Assembly: GCF_019649055.1 (NCBI RefSeq)
Contig: NW_026570327.1
Span: 186,001-250,000 of the forward strand
Reading direction: 5' to 3'
DNA length: 64,000 nucleotides
DNA from: Paramacrobiotus metropolitanus
Taxonomy: Eukaryota > Tardigrada > Eutardigrada > Parachela > Macrobiotidae
The notes under the pieces were generated by a model. That model was not told the DNA's origin and made no database searches. It saw nothing but the letters and a program-made list of their open reading frames with translations. Each line of letters begins with the position of its first letter. The stretch's first letter is position 1. Of this stretch, positions 1 to 12,486 are shown piece by piece. A program made the translations under genes and the position numbers.

Positions 1-423
1 CACGGGATCACGATCGCGCGGGATATATGTCCGTTTCTTCAGATTTTCTTCGCCCACCGACTCCGTTTCCTCGTAGTCATCGTCCTCATCCGCGTCGGCG
101 GCCACGGTAAACTCCACGTCTTCCTCTTCGGAACTGGAGTTATCATCGCTGGAATCGTTCCCGTAGTCGGAGGCATGATCATCATCGTCCGAACTCTCCG
201 AGGCATGGCGTTTACGCCGTTTCCGATGACTGGTGACGACAGGCACAGGTTTCGGGTTGGATTTCTTACTGCGACGGCTTTTCCGTTTGGATGTCACGGG
301 GACAGGATTACTGTCCTCATCTGACTGATAATCCTGCTCATCCTCCACAACATCCTCTTTTGGCTTGGCGCGCTTGTCTTTACGAGAAGAACGGCTGTTC
401 TTCCCCGAGCGCCGCGGAGGCAT
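1..423 (-). CDS. Acidic, lysine/serine-rich nuclear protein, N-terminal exon (partial)
   Basis: The minus-strand frame opens at an ATG at 421-423 and stays open for 141 codons to the left edge, so only the N-terminus is present. The start reads MPPRRSGKNSRSSRK. Basic clusters (KRKSRRSKK, HRKRRKRH) alternate with long acidic and serine runs (SESSDDDD, SSSEEEDVE, DADEDDDYEE), and the end reads KKRTYIPRDRDP. This composition is typical of intrinsically disordered nuclear or chromatin proteins, and the basic clusters would serve as nuclear localisation signals. I do not recognise the family because no folded domain is visible. The call rests on the long open frame and strong composition bias; no splice donor is seen before the edge. 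Confidence 0.6.
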   Translation of the reverse strand, partial: MPPRRSGKNSRSSRKDKRAKPKEDVVEDEQDYQSDEDSNPVPVTSKRKSRRSKKSNPKPVPVVTSHRKRRKRHASESSDDDDHASDYGNDSSDDNSSSEEEDVEFTVAADADEDDDYEETESVGEENLKKRTYIPRDRDPV

Positions 424-2113
424 GGCTGAAAAAGTTTGATAATACCCTGTAGGAACATGACAAAAGTCGTCATTTTGAAGGAAAAACCTAAATTCACACT
501 GTAAATCGTCAATCTAAAGTGAAAATCACTACTACCACTCCAGATAAACATACCGACTGATTTCACATCAGATCACGACAACAATAATCCAGAATTTTAT
601 GGTAAATTACATTAAAATAAAGTTACAATGACAGATGGATGAATAGGGCAAAAATAAATATTCGCTGTACCGAATGGGCTGTCAAAATTTCAAGATACAC
701 AAAAAGAACGGCATACGCCTTGAAAAGCAGCCGTATTTCGGAAATGACCAGCGACCAATCTGTTGGTGACCGGTGTGATCAAGTCAAAGCTTACTTTGCC
801 TTCAAAATTAATTGCATAAAACCTTCCCAGATCGCATCGTTTTCTGCGGAGATCCACACAACTAGCTTATAACGCTTTCGCCTGAAAAGTCCTCACGTTA
901 AACGCTATGGCTTTGGAGCTATCGCAGGCCGATAGGTGGCGCCAGCTCTGCAGTAATGTCCCTGACTTTAATGTTACTACGCGTTAGTCGCGCCATCTAG
1001 CGGCCCTAAATCGAGATGAACCATCTGAATCTTCAACATGCTGCCTTTGCACTGAATGGCGGCGAACGGAAACACGACGATTATCTATCTCATCGCCTCA
1101 AACATGCACTGCGCATTCCGAATTTCCGAGGTCTTTAAACCAGCAGTTTAAAATCGCTTACTAAAAGCAGAATCGAACAGATCAATATTGCACCAAAATA
1201 TTCGAATCCCTGATTTTAAAATTATCAGAGCTTCGCTAAGCTACAATTTCAAATCAATGGAAGGTTTAACAATCAAATAACCATGACATTTTTAAACATA
1301 CTGTAAGTTAAATTCGTTGACGTTATCCTTAATTTCTGTAAATGCGAAGACAACACGTGGTTCTGTACATGGAAACGGCCTCTAGAGCATCGTTTGTTTT
1401 AACTTTCAAGGCGTAACAAAAATTAAATGGAAATGTACAGTGCGAGTGCGAGTACAGTGTTTATGATGTCATTTTGCCAACACAGCTTTTACGACTGCCC
1501 AAGTTTCCGGTTATACGCGTACACAGATAGAAGAAAAGTTGATTTATGCATAGTAACTGGACGTTCTCTCTTGATAATTATAATTATTGAAATAAGAATC
1601 CATAAAGGAAGCAAAGTGAAATACCGCAGGCAGGCGCAGGGTCAGAGAAAAATTAAGGGAAAAGTAAGAAGGACTCCGAAACAAAAGTCGAAGGTTTTGA
1701 GCACTGTACGTAGTACTACGTACTCTAATTATTCTTGTATGTCTCGTACAATACCACTCAGGAATTCGGCTGTGGAATGCTTTTGCAATTCCATTGGAAT
1801 TTGTATGAATTTCCACAGGAATCCGATTGACCGAATACTCGTACTTCAAAATTTCTGTAGTTGTGTAGTACTTCTAGGTATTTCAGTTTTTCTGGTCTTG
1901 ACTTTTAGTTTTTAATTTGGTTTATCAATAATAATTGTTAGCACTCGCGATCAGCATTTTCCCCTTTGTGTTGACCTGCTATAGTTTTTAAAATTAATAC
2001 AAGGTATTGCGCTTTACACAGTAGTGGTTTCTGAATCGTATTGTTCGGATCCCCCGCTGTAGTTGCGGATAGATGCACCCTTGTCGGCACAATCCTACAC
2101 TGCACATCATAAC
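424..2113. other. Intergenic, 1.7 kb, between the acidic nuclear gene and RPB5
   Basis: AT-rich sequence between two divergent starts, so it should contain both promoters. The open frames inside it (for example 1427-1915 on the plus strand) have no recognisable domain and poor codon character. I see no RNA gene or repeat. Confidence 0.5.
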
Positions 2114-3452
2114 ATGGCCGCGGATGATGAGCAGGAGACTTACAGGCTATGGCGTGCTCGGAAAACTATCTTGCAGGTCCGTAGTTACTGCTAACACGGA
2201 TACATCTTGTGTTTGTTTTTTTATGTGCCTATACAGGCTATACTGTAGGATGACTGTTTGCTTAAATTTCAATGTAACAGATGTGTCACGATCGCGGCTA
2301 CTTAGTGGCGCAGCACGAACTTGATCAGACCATCGATGACTTCTCCGAGCACTTCGGCAACAAACCCAGCGAACGGAAACCCGCCAGAAACGATTTGCTC
2401 ATTCTGGTTCAACATGCCAATGATCCGACAGGTAAATCATTTTATTTGAAATTTCTAGTACCGCTGTGCTCGATTTGATCGTTCTCCCTGTTGTGCAGAA
2501 CAGCTTTTGGTGTTCTGGCCAGAGGAGCCCAAAGTGGGTATCAAACCGATCAAAACGTACTTCCAGCAGATGCAAGAGCAAAGCGTCTCCCGAGCCATAA
2601 TCGTCATCAAGCAAGGGATGACACCAATCGCGAAATCGGTATGGACTTTTTGTGTGTTTCAGTATACCGTGTAGTTTTGTACATACAAGGTAACAAGCGC
2701 AGTTATCGCACGTAATCATTTTCTGCATAACTGATTTTTGGAAGAAAAATCTGATTTTTATGAATCTGTTTTGCAGAACTATTCCCAGAGTTTGATATTA
2801 AAATATTTGGTATATTCGATGTATATTTTCAGTTGTTTAAAATAATTTTCAATGACCTGGAACTGTATTTTCTTAAAAATAATTTGTGCTTGCTTACCTT
2901 TGGCTTTAATAATAAGATGCGTACGGTCCTGTATATCGTATTCTGTGATTTAAAATTTCAGGCATTGAACGATATGGCTCCAAAATACATCATGGAACAT
3001 TTTACCGAAGCCGAGTTGATGTTCAATGTGACAGAGCATGAAGTACGTTCCGCGTCCAGAAAAGTTATTCCGATATGGTTCTTGTAAATTTGTATGACTT
3101 CCCTGAGGAACCTATTCCTCCATATTGTAGTTGGTTCCCAAACATGTGTTATTGAGCCCGGAAGAAAAGCAGGAACTTCTGACCAGATATAAACTCAAAG
3201 AGAATCAACTTCCCCGAATGCAGCTGGGAGATCCCGTCGCGAGGTATTTCGGGATGAAACGCGGCCAGGTAAGCCATTTATTCGAAATTCCTTTGCTTAT
3301 TTGTAAATTACGGTGAACACATTTGCTGTGAACACTGGATGGTGGATACGAGTTTGTATAGACTTGACAGGTTTTCGAATCCGTAGGTTGTGAAGATCAT
3401 TAGAGCCTCGGAAACGGCTGGACGTTACGTCACTTATCGGCTGGTGATCTGA
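2114..3452 (+). CDS. POLR2E: DNA-directed RNA polymerases I, II and III subunit RPABC1 (RPB5)
   Basis: Shared subunit of the three nuclear RNA polymerases. Six exons join in frame: 2114-2176, 2281-2431, 2499-2638, 2962-3042, 3131-3268, 3387-3452, giving 212 residues against about 210 in the family. The N-terminal jaw domain begins [18 protein letters not shown] and includes LLVFWPEEP and [10 protein letters not shown]. The C-terminal assembly domain, the part shared with archaeal subunit H, includes [32 protein letters not shown] and, at the end, [18 protein letters not shown]. All introns are GT-AG and phase-consistent. The last acceptor (AG at 3385-3386) was chosen because it restores the conserved RGQVVKIIR junction. 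Nothing looks broken, and identification is secure. Confidence 0.96.
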
Positions 3453-4669
3453 AATTGTGAATCGTCTGACCGTCGCCATGGAAAGATTGAAATTGTTCCT
3501 TGGAAGATTTTGGTTTGCGGCACACGGTTTACGGTTTTCTAGTTGATCTACGCGGCTTCGATTTGGATTTTGTTTTCGATGCCGACTTTTTATGTACACT
3601 ACCTAAGGGATACAATTGTTTGGACAGTACAGAATATGATTATGTGGTAAATTAAAACTGCGCATATTTCCTTTTGTCTTTCACATACGTATCTGCGTCG
3701 GTTGTTTTACAGCCGATATTTTCTTATGATTACGTATGCAGTTCCATTTATCCGATAAATCTCCATGGTTTTCCTCATCGGTTTTCTCTTTTTTATGATT
3801 AGCTCATCGACCGCTTCGACTTCAGCAACTTCTGCGATTGAGACTTGGAATAGGTTTTTGGAATTCTTACAGTAATTAATTTGTTAGACATCTGCAGTAA
3901 GTGGTAGGTCTTAGTGGCTGTTGCTTTCTAGAAGCTGTTCAAAGGGTACTCGTAACTTTTAAAATATAAACCGAGATAAGCTTTGTTCCAGAAAACAAAA
4001 GAACCTAAATTTTACTACTATGTACACAGTACACTGTAGTCTTTACTCTTTACTGTATGGCAGTATGCCCTTATTAAAATGAATGAAATATGGATATTTG
4101 TTTTACAGCGTTCTTATAATAATTATTATAGTGTTGTAAATGCATAACACTACTACGATTATCAGCAACTGACTCGAGCATAAGCCATAGAGTATACTGA
4201 TGCGCAAATGACGATTACTTTAAAACAAAATCTCGATTTATTCCAAACTCTGAAAACTTTATGGACTTTAAAGTGCATCAAATTCCCAACTGACAAGAAT
4301 TTCAACCGCAGACTGGACAAATGTCACAAACGTAAAAAGTGCAAAAGGGTGAAAAACCAGTTGACAACACTCAACAACGATTAACCCAAATAAGCAACTT
4401 CACCGCCATACTATTCACGAAATGAGCCCAGATATGTATCCGCAACGATCACGATAAATATGTGTGTGCTCCGCAAAACTTAACGCCAAGTGTACAAACA
4501 AAAAAAAACTATCCTGGAAAAAATTTTTACACGATCTGAAACTGTCTGATACTGTAACCTCTTCGCTGGGGGACGCACAGAAAAGAGAACTGAATCAAAT
4601 GGACACAATAAGAACAACGGTAAACACCGAACGACCATGGCTCCATGAGAACGTCTATACTCTAACCCT
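3453..4669. other. Convergent 3' region between RPB5 and the chromobox gene
   Basis: About 1.2 kb of AT-rich sequence holding the two 3' UTRs. No coding frame with family resemblance, RNA gene or repeat was found. Confidence 0.5.
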
Positions 4670-5446
4670 TTACAACTCAGCCACCTCCACGGTATCCACA
4701 ATTATCGCCACCCCATCCGCGCTCACCGTAGTACTGCGCTGATGCGTGATCATGTCCTGCGTCCCATCAGGTAAATCCACGAGATCCGAGCGCACCGTGG
4801 TGGTCTCCATCGGCGTTTCATCAACACCACGCACCACCGAAATCTCCGCGGCATCCTGACTTTTTGGCATCGGCTGGTCGTCTGGCTGGGGAGATGCCAC
4901 TTCCGGCACCTTCTCCGGTGAAGACGCAACTTCCTCCGGCACCGAATGTTTACGCTCCTCCTTCTCATCGTCCTCATCGCCTTTAGCTGCGAATTTAATC
5001 ACCGAATCTTTCCCGGAATCCTCCGACACCGACGATCCCGAGGGGCCATCTTTGGTATCGTCTGTGTCGCCTTCGACCTCCATCTTGTCCTCGGTGCCGT
5101 TTTTCACGTCCTCTGAGATTCCGCTGGCGTGGTTGGAATTGTCATCCTCCTCCGCTGAATGCTGTGCAGTGTCTTCCGATTCGTCGCCAGTGGAGCGCTT
5201 CTTGCGCCGTCCTCTGGAGGAGCGACGGTCTTTCTTCCGTTTCTCTTTGGCTTCGAACAGCTCAATGAGCAGCGGATCGAGAATATTCTCCTCCGGTTCC
5301 CAGGTATTCTGACTGCGCGGATAGCCCCGCCATTTGACGAAATATTCCACATGGCCTTTACGCACACGTTTTTTCATCAGTGCTTCGCATCGATACACAT
5401 CCGTGGGCACTTCTTTGTCAGCCAGAGTTTTTTCAGGCTTCGGCAT
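4670..5446 (-). CDS. Polycomb-type chromobox (chromodomain) protein
   Basis: Single-exon frame of 258 residues starting at the ATG at 5444-5446. Residues about 16-69 form a chromodomain of the Polycomb/CBX class: [20 protein letters not shown], then [19 protein letters not shown] and [11 protein letters not shown]. The aromatic-cage residues (the Y of VYRCE, W of VKW, W of NTW) are present, so methyl-lysine histone binding (H3K27me3 or H3K9me3) is expected. [12 protein letters not shown] matches Polycomb more closely than HP1, and no chromoshadow domain follows. A basic stretch ([15 protein letters not shown]) is followed by a long acidic, Ser/Pro-rich tail. I cannot identify a clear C-terminal Pc box; the end, [14 protein letters not shown], is the only hydrophobic candidate. 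It lies head-to-head with Lon across about 745 bp. Confidence 0.85.
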   Translation of the reverse strand: MPKPEKTLADKEVPTDVYRCEALMKKRVRKGHVEYFVKWRGYPRSQNTWEPEENILDPLLIELFEAKEKRKKDRRSSRGRRKKRSTGDESEDTAQHSAEEDDNSNHASGISEDVKNGTEDKMEVEGDTDDTKDGPSGSSVSEDSGKDSVIKFAAKGDEDDEKEERKHSVPEEVASSPEKVPEVASPQPDDQPMPKSQDAAEISVVRGVDETPMETTTVRSDLVDLPDGTQDMITHQRSTTVSADGVAIIVDTVEVAEL

Positions 5447-6191
5447 GGCGAAATCTAAAACAATTGTTTCGTATAAAAAATCGCTGGAATAATTAAACTG
5501 AAACCATTAGCTGATTAGCAAAATCTATGTCAAATGTCAATAGCTGGAAAACCACCATGTACTGTATGTGATCGCAATGTTGTCATAACTTAGTAAACTT
5601 ACAGAGTAGTTCAGCTGAATAAGCCCCTGGATTCAAGAACCCAGGCCTAAGATCAGGAATTCCGCGTATTGCAGCAAAAGCCAAAGACAGCACGCAAATC
5701 AAGACAAGTTAAAATTGAAAAATCCAGTAATGTTTGCTGAAGTGAAAGTATTTTTTAAAATATTAAATATTAGTTAAAAATAACGGTTAAAATTAGGCCA
5801 ACGGCTTCACAGCTATCAAAAACACAAAAATTCATGGTTAACCGTAAACAACCACAGGTTAGGTAATTTTTAATTGGGTCAATTTAACGCACGGAACGGA
5901 AATATGGTTGCCTTTCAGGTGCAAGGCTGCACCGCTCTTGTGCTGACACGCTCTTAGGTGCTGACACACTTCACGGTCGTAGATCGTCTCCCCACTGTGC
6001 TCCCTGAACCCGCTACGCCGCCAAAGCTAGTCAGCGGTTTTTCAAAAAAAGTGAAAGCTCATAAGTATAACTTAAAAATCGGAAATTCTATGTATTTTGT
6101 AAAAATTTCCATAAATAGCAAACGATGTGATTTCTTTTTTAGTTCCATTTTACAGTTTTATTTACTAAATTTGAATAAGTAACTTTTTAAA
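5447..6191. promoter_or_regulatory. Divergent promoter region, chromobox gene / Lon
   Basis: 745 bp between two outward-facing start codons. No CpG-like block or obvious TATA arrangement stands out. The role is inferred from geometry only. Confidence 0.4.
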
Positions 6192-9100
6192 ATGCAATGT
6201 ATTACCCGCTTGATGCGGCATCGAATATCTCTTAACGGAGTGCAAACGGTGTTTCGCGCGAAACCGTCAGTGCCCGTATCGCAGCAGCGATGGTTGTCTT
6301 CGCACAGACCTCTCAACGGAATTTTGTTAAAATCATCTGGTGAATCTCCGGTGCTATTAGGTGTTTATTCTACGCGTCCTGGATCGCTGTATGTTTCGCG
6401 GCGAACTATCGCCGTCTCCGCTGTGTGGCTGAAGGACGCTGAAGATGGGAAACGGGACGACGGACCCGAAGACGAATCCCCAGAGCATGACGATGTCAAT
6501 GTTGCTGGTCCCGTTATCCAAATCCAGCTTCCACCGGGAGCTGCCGCCTTGACTGCGCTAACCGTCCCCGAAAACTTCCCCGTTGTACCGATGATTCCCA
6601 TAACGCGGTATCCTGTCTTTCCTAAATTTATAAAAATTGTTGAGGTTGGTGCTTTTTGAATTTTTAAACTTTTTACGGTTCCAAAGGCTGTATTTACTTT
6701 CGCGTTATAGGTGTCCAACCCCGCTTTAATGGAGATTCTTCGAAGAAAAGTGCGACTGAACGTGCCGTATGCAGGGTGTTTTGTGAGGAAAGAAGACACG
6801 TCGGATATTACAAAGTAAGACGGTTGACTCCGCAGTTGCATGATTAATCAGATATGAAATAAGTGAAATTGTATGATTTTTCATCTGAATTTTCATTTCA
6901 TTAATTTGAGAATATTTCTTTTCGCTAGTTTATTTCTCCGTGAAATGAAAAATGACTGCGTAGAAATATAAGCATAAGTTGGGTTATACAGTCCCGCTGT
7001 TTTGTCTGAATATAAAAACATCGAGATTCAGATTAATTGTTTTTTATTACATAATTCATCAGCGACGTTTTGAAGGGTTGAAAAGTCTGACTTCGAAGTG
7101 GTCAAAAGTTTGGACGAGGTGTACTCGGTGGGAACGTTTGTTCAGATCCACGAAATGCAGGACATGGGCGATCGACTGCGGATGATCGTTTTAGCACACC
7201 GGCGCATCCGCGCCACCGGTGTCGTTCAGGATACCGAGCAAGAACCGGACAACGTTGTTGTGCGACGCGGACGATTAGTTAAGAAATCCAAGCGGAAATC
7301 CGTCGAGGAGTCACCTCCCGTCGACCTGTCGCAGGAAAAACTTCCAAATGAGAATAATACCAACGGCCCGACGACTCCCACCCCCGAAGAACTTAAAAAC
7401 CAAGTTTTAATGGTGGATGTGGAAAATGTTCCCGCTCCGGTATTTCAGATGACCGATCAGATTAAGGCTTTGACGGCGGAAGTGGTCAAAACCATTCGCG
7501 ACATTATCAGCATGAATCCCTTGTACCGCGAAAGCTTGATGCAGATGATCCAAGCAGGGCAGCGGGTGACGGACAATCCCGTTTATCTGGCGGATCTCGG
7601 AGCGGCTTTAACGGCCGGAGAAGCTGCGGAGTTGCAGGCTGTTCTAGAGGAGCCGGATATTGCTCGCAGACTGGAATTGGTGCTGGGACTGTTGAAAAAA
7701 GAGTACGAGCTGAGTAAATTGCAGCACAAGATTGGAAAAGATGTGGAGGAAAAGGTGAAACAGCAGCACCGAAAATATATGCTGCAAGAACAGATGAAAG
7801 TGATCAAGAAAGAGTTGGGATTGGAGAAGGACGATAAGGATGCTATTGCTGATAAATTCCGCGCGAGATTAAAAGTAATTTTCAGTATAACCAATCAAAC
7901 CCGAATCCATACATCAAACAATTATTTTCACTAGGATTTAACATTATCCAAGGAAGTAGAAGATGTTATCAATGAAGAGCTGAACAAACTGGGAATGCTG
8001 GATAATCATTCGTCGGAATTTGCTGTGACTAGAAATTATTTGGACTGGTTGACGAGTATGCCATGGGGGAAATCGAGCGAAGAAAATCTGGAGTTAGACC
8101 GTGCCAAGTAAGTCTGTGTAGCTTAGTTAGCGACCGGTGAATTGATGAATGATGCAAAAGAAATTCATTTAAGAAACGTAGTTGTGTGTTTTTTGTAGAA
8201 AAATCCTGGAAGAGGATCATTACGGAATGAATGACGTTAAGCAGCGCATTTTGGAGTTTATTGCTGTCAGTCAACTGAAAAAAACCATTCAAGGAAAGAT
8301 TTTGTGTTTCTATGGACCACCCGGTGTGGGCAAGACAAGTATAGCTCGATCCATTGCGAAGGCTCTTAATCGCGAATATTACAGGTACCGTTGTACGTTT
8401 GGGTTTACATTTGTACATCCTGTGGTTTTCGTATAAGTAATTCTTTCTAAAACCGCAATAATTTTGTCTTTAGATTTTCGGTTGGCGGTATGACTGATGT
8501 GGCAGAAATTAAGGGTCACCGCCGCACTTATGTTGGTGCCATGCCTGGGAAGATCATACAATGCTTGAAAAAGACCAAAACAGAGAATCCGTTGGTATTG
8601 ATTGATGAAGTAGATAAGATTGGTAAAGGATACCAAGGCGATCCAGCCGCCGCTTTGCTGGAATTACTGGATCCTGAGCAGAATAAAAACTTTATGGACC
8701 ATTATTTGGATGTGTCAGTGGATTTGTCCAAGGTAATTTAAAACAGTCTTGCACTATGGAGTACGGATACTGTTCTGTTTAACTCCTATTCGAAATTTTA
8801 CACAGTTTACAAATGTTATTGTTAAATTTTTGCGAATCCACCGCACCGAATTCACTTACCTTTTTTAGGTTTTGTTTATATGCACGGCCAACGTTATCGA
8901 CACGATACCCGATGCGTTGCGGGATCGTATGGAAATGATCGAAGTGGCCGGTTACGTACAAGAGGAGAAACTGGCAATCGCCCAGAAGTATCTCATCCCG
9001 CAAGCACAAGAAAAGAGTGGTATTAAGCCTGAACAGCTCCATACATCTGATGAGGCGATCTCGCGACTGATACGGCAGTATTGTCGGGAAAGTGGTGTCC

Positions 9101-10295
9101 GAGCGTTGCAGAAATACGTCGAAAAGGTGATTGCAGAAATACGTTTGTATAGCCGGACTGGTGATTGACATGAGTATGCTTGTAGATCCACCGGAAAGTG
9201 GCATATAAAATTGTAGAAGAAAAGAAGGAACAGGTTGAAGTTACTTTGGAAAATTTGGAAGAATTTGTGGGTAAACCCAAGTTTTTATCTGAGCGTCTAT
9301 ACGAAGCGGAGACACCGGCTGGTGTGGTTATGGGTCTAGCTTGGACCGCTATGGGTAAGCGCATAATTTATCTTTACTTTGGTTAAACTTATCAGTACCA
9401 TTTTGTAGCTCTCTTCTGTTTTGCATGATTGTATCTGTAATCGATAAGAGCGTGTAGCTTTTTTTATAACTGAACTGGATTGGGTTGAGTCTGTAGAATG
9501 TTCCGTACTCAACGTCCAGTCATTAATTTTGGGGAGTTGAAATATTCGGTTTCGCCTTTTACTCTGTGCTGTTTTTTTCTGGTAGATACCGCTTTGAGTT
9601 TTCTTGTCTTATCATATTGTTTACTGTAAACATGTTTTCAGGTGGAGCATCTTTGTTTGTGGAAACGACTTTGCGACGGCCACTAGATCAAGAAAACAAA
9701 GAAGGTTCCATCGAAGTTACCGGCCACCTGGGTGATGTTATGAAGGAGTCTTGCAGGATATCGCACACAGTAGCCAAAAATTTGCTCATGCAGCATGAGC
9801 TGTCAAATCGTCTCCTGGAGAAAGGCCATTTGCACATCCATGTGCCGGAAGGCGCCACGCCAAAGGATGGACCAAGTGCTGGTGTGACCATCGTCACCGC
9901 GTTGTTGTCGTTGGCTTTGAATAAGCCCATACCCGCCAATGTGGCCATGACGGGAGAAATTTCGCTGACCGGGAAAGTTTTGCCTGTTGGTGGTATTAAA
10001 GAAAAAACAATCGCGGTAGGTTTTGTAAAAGCTAATGCATGGTTAGCTATTGTAAAAAGGTTTGATTTCTGTTACTACCAGCTTGCTGCATCAGTTTTTG
10101 CTAATAATTCATTACATTTTCCGTTTGTAGGCGAAGCGGTCAGGAGTTACAACTTTGATATTACCGGAGCAAAATCGGAAAGATTTTGCCGATCTACCCG
10201 ATTTCATACGGAATGATATCAATGTACATTTTGTTGACCATTATTCAAAGTTGTTTCCTCTTGTTTTTCCTGATGCTGCCAAACACTCTTTGTAA
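6192..10295 (+). CDS. LONP1: Mitochondrial ATP-dependent Lon protease
   Basis: AAA+ serine protease of the mitochondrial matrix that degrades damaged proteins. Ten exons: 6192-6644, 6711-6814, 7076-7874, 7935-8107, 8199-8384, 8474-8732, 8869-9126, 9186-9354, 9642-10015, 10131-10295; 979 residues against about 960 in human. The basic, Arg-rich N-terminus without acidic residues looks like a mitochondrial presequence. The Lon N-domain spans [20 protein letters not shown] to [16 protein letters not shown]. The ATPase has Walker [10 protein letters not shown], Walker [10 protein letters not shown] and the arginine-finger region [11 protein letters not shown]. The protease domain has the catalytic Ser in [10 protein letters not shown] and Lys in GGIKEKT. 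The acidic linker [17 protein letters not shown] is typical of metazoan Lon. The exon 7/8 intron is only 59 bp. All phases fit, and a possible AATAAA lies at 10625-10630. Confidence 0.96.
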
Positions 10296-11062
10296 TTTTA
10301 TGGGTTTAATGGGTTTCTGGGTTTGGGTATATTTGGTGAAGTTTTTTTTATTGGTTATAAGTCTTGAGTAAAGTTGTTAACTTGGGCTTGTGAATAGTGC
10401 AGGGATTAAATAACATCAACCTAAATGTTAATGCTACATGGTAAATTAATAATGAGTTGCGAACGTAGCAAAAAAAAAGACGAAGCCACACCAGTCAATT
10501 GCATATGTAAAGTATTTTTAATACTATGAAGGTGTTATGAAAACTTGGCAGCAAGTTGAGTAGGAAAGAAACAGAATTAGAAATGAAAAAAAAGGAGTGT
10601 GGATTGTCCAGTGCACAGTTAACAAATAAATGAATATCAATCCCGCAGTAGCGAAAGCAGTAGATAGTCCACAAATGGATAAGTATCCGATTTAAGACTG
10701 GGCATTGTCTTCTCAGAGAATCCTGAAAAGATTTGTAAGCAAAGATCAGATTTTTTTGGGATTTTCATTTTACTCGTAATCGCTGTACGTAGAAAATTTG
10801 GCTTAAAATACGTTTTTCGAGCTTTGAGCCGTTCACGGAACATTGCTCTTGACGCTCCATATGGTAAGTGTTAATTGTAAAACCAAAGCACTCAAGTGTG
10901 ACGATGCAGCTACATATGAGTAGCATCCAGTAGTGGAACTTATATTTGCCGAAATCAGATACTGCACCATTGAACAGCGTTCGACTGTTAACTAATCTAA
11001 AACACTATACCGAGTTGCCTCGAATCTTTAAGTCTCAAGGAGATACAAAATCGTTGGTTTTA
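10296..11062. other. Intergenic, Lon 3' end to the CASD1-like gene
   Basis: About 770 bp of AT-rich sequence with the Lon 3' UTR and the promoter side of the next gene. The frame leading into 11063 is open upstream but has no earlier ATG. Nothing else is visible. Confidence 0.5.
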
Positions 11063-12486
11063 ATGCATTATACCACATCACAGCGAGCGCACAGGTTGTT
11101 AGCTCTTGTTATCTTGGCTGTATTTATTTATTGTGGATTCCTTTTGAAAATCTCGAAATCCGAATTCAACCACACCCATAAATGTGATCAAGCGTTAGCA
11201 AATCTCAGATCTTGCGGCGCCATTTTCAGACTTGGACACAACCCACTTTTACTCCAGGACTTTCATAAATGCCGACTGCTTAATTACACCAGAAGGTGAG
11301 AGATTTGTATCCCATGTATCTGTACACAGTACACTTTATACGGTAAATTACTGTATTATATTTTAGTCGTATTTTACCACATGTTACTTTAAGTGCATCA
11401 ACCATTAATCCGGTGCGCAATTTATTTTAAAGTCTATCATACAAATTTTTAAGCGCAGAGAAGCATCCTATTGCGCCCGAAACAACACTATCCGCATCAT
11501 CCTGATTGGTGATTCTCGAATGCGCCAGATTTACACGGAAACGGTCAGAATATTTAATGCAGCGTATGCAGCGGAGATTACGGCAGGAAAGCATGAAGAT
11601 TTACATTATGAGACGGAAGATCGCAAGCTGGGCATTCATTTCCGCTGGGCGGCGTATCTCGACAAACAGTTTACGGATATTGTCCATAAAGAGTACGAGT
11701 ATAGAAGCTGTGGTCAGGAGAATGTAATTTTCTTAATGGGATCTGCTGTTTGGACGATACGATATCGAAATGGTGACCGGAAACAAGCGTATCATGAATA
11801 TCACAGGTGCACAATAATTTATTTACGTTTATATGCTATGTACAATTATGCAAATATAAATGCAAAAATTATTACTACTCGTATTGCATGGGCGTGTTTT
11901 GAGAGAGTCAAATATTCACCAACGACGGGTAAAATTTACAGATTGCAGACGATGCGTTACGATCCCATTAAAAGTGCATACACAAATGTACGAGACATTG
12001 TAAGATACACCACAGCTGGGTAATTAAGTGACACTTAATTATATCGTTAGTAGGACAGAACAACCATGCGTATACGGCATACATAAAGAATCGGAATTAG
12101 AATGCATAAAAGAACAAAACTCTTTCTGCTTCAGGAATCTCACCGCCCTCATCCCGTTACTTAGCCGGATTGCCAAATACCATCCGGTCATCTGGATGCT
12201 GCAGGACCCTGTCATCGAGGAAAAGCTGGCAGAACGAAGGCGAATGATTACCAACGCAGCAATCAATACGTACAACAATCTGGCAAAAGAACTATTTCGC
12301 GCTACTGATGTCAGACTGTGGGAATCAGGAAGAGAAATCGCTTTGCAAATGCAATCGTCCGAAGATGGCCTACATGTTGATTCCCACGTTGGGCACGCCC
12401 AAGCGCAACTTCTGGTCAATTTTATTTGTAATAAGAATCTGCAGAATAATGTTAATGACAGATTGTGCTGCACTTCGGACGGGTAA
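11063..12486 (+). CDS. CASD1-like SGNH/PC-esterase domain protein, N-terminal half only
   Basis: Exons 11063-11295, 11459-11806 and 12135-12486 give 310 residues. A 9-residue N-terminus precedes one hydrophobic segment (LLALVILAVFIYCGFLL), so it should be a type II membrane protein with a lumenal domain. That domain aligns with the N-terminal catalytic part of CASD1, the Golgi sialic-acid O-acetyltransferase. Matches include IGDSRMRQIY (nucleophile Ser), FLMGSAVWTIRYRNGD, NLTALIPLLSRIAKYHPVIW, MLQDPVIEEK, RRRMITNAAINTYN and EDGLHVDSHVG, which holds the Asp and His of the triad. Full CASD1 continues after its CC motif into a multi-pass acyltransferase domain. Here the ORF stops six residues after the first Cys (LCCTSDG), and no hydrophobic exons follow before the next gene. 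The start is the first in-frame ATG. Substrate is unknown. Confidence 0.8.

Noticed and set aside
1427-1915. 162-codon plus-strand ORF as a gene
   Set aside because: No domain, biased AT-rich codons, several overlapping frames and no splice or promoter support.
6365-6841. Minus-strand ORF across Lon exon 1
   Set aside because: Antisense of the Lon N-terminal exons, which have strong family matches on the plus strand.
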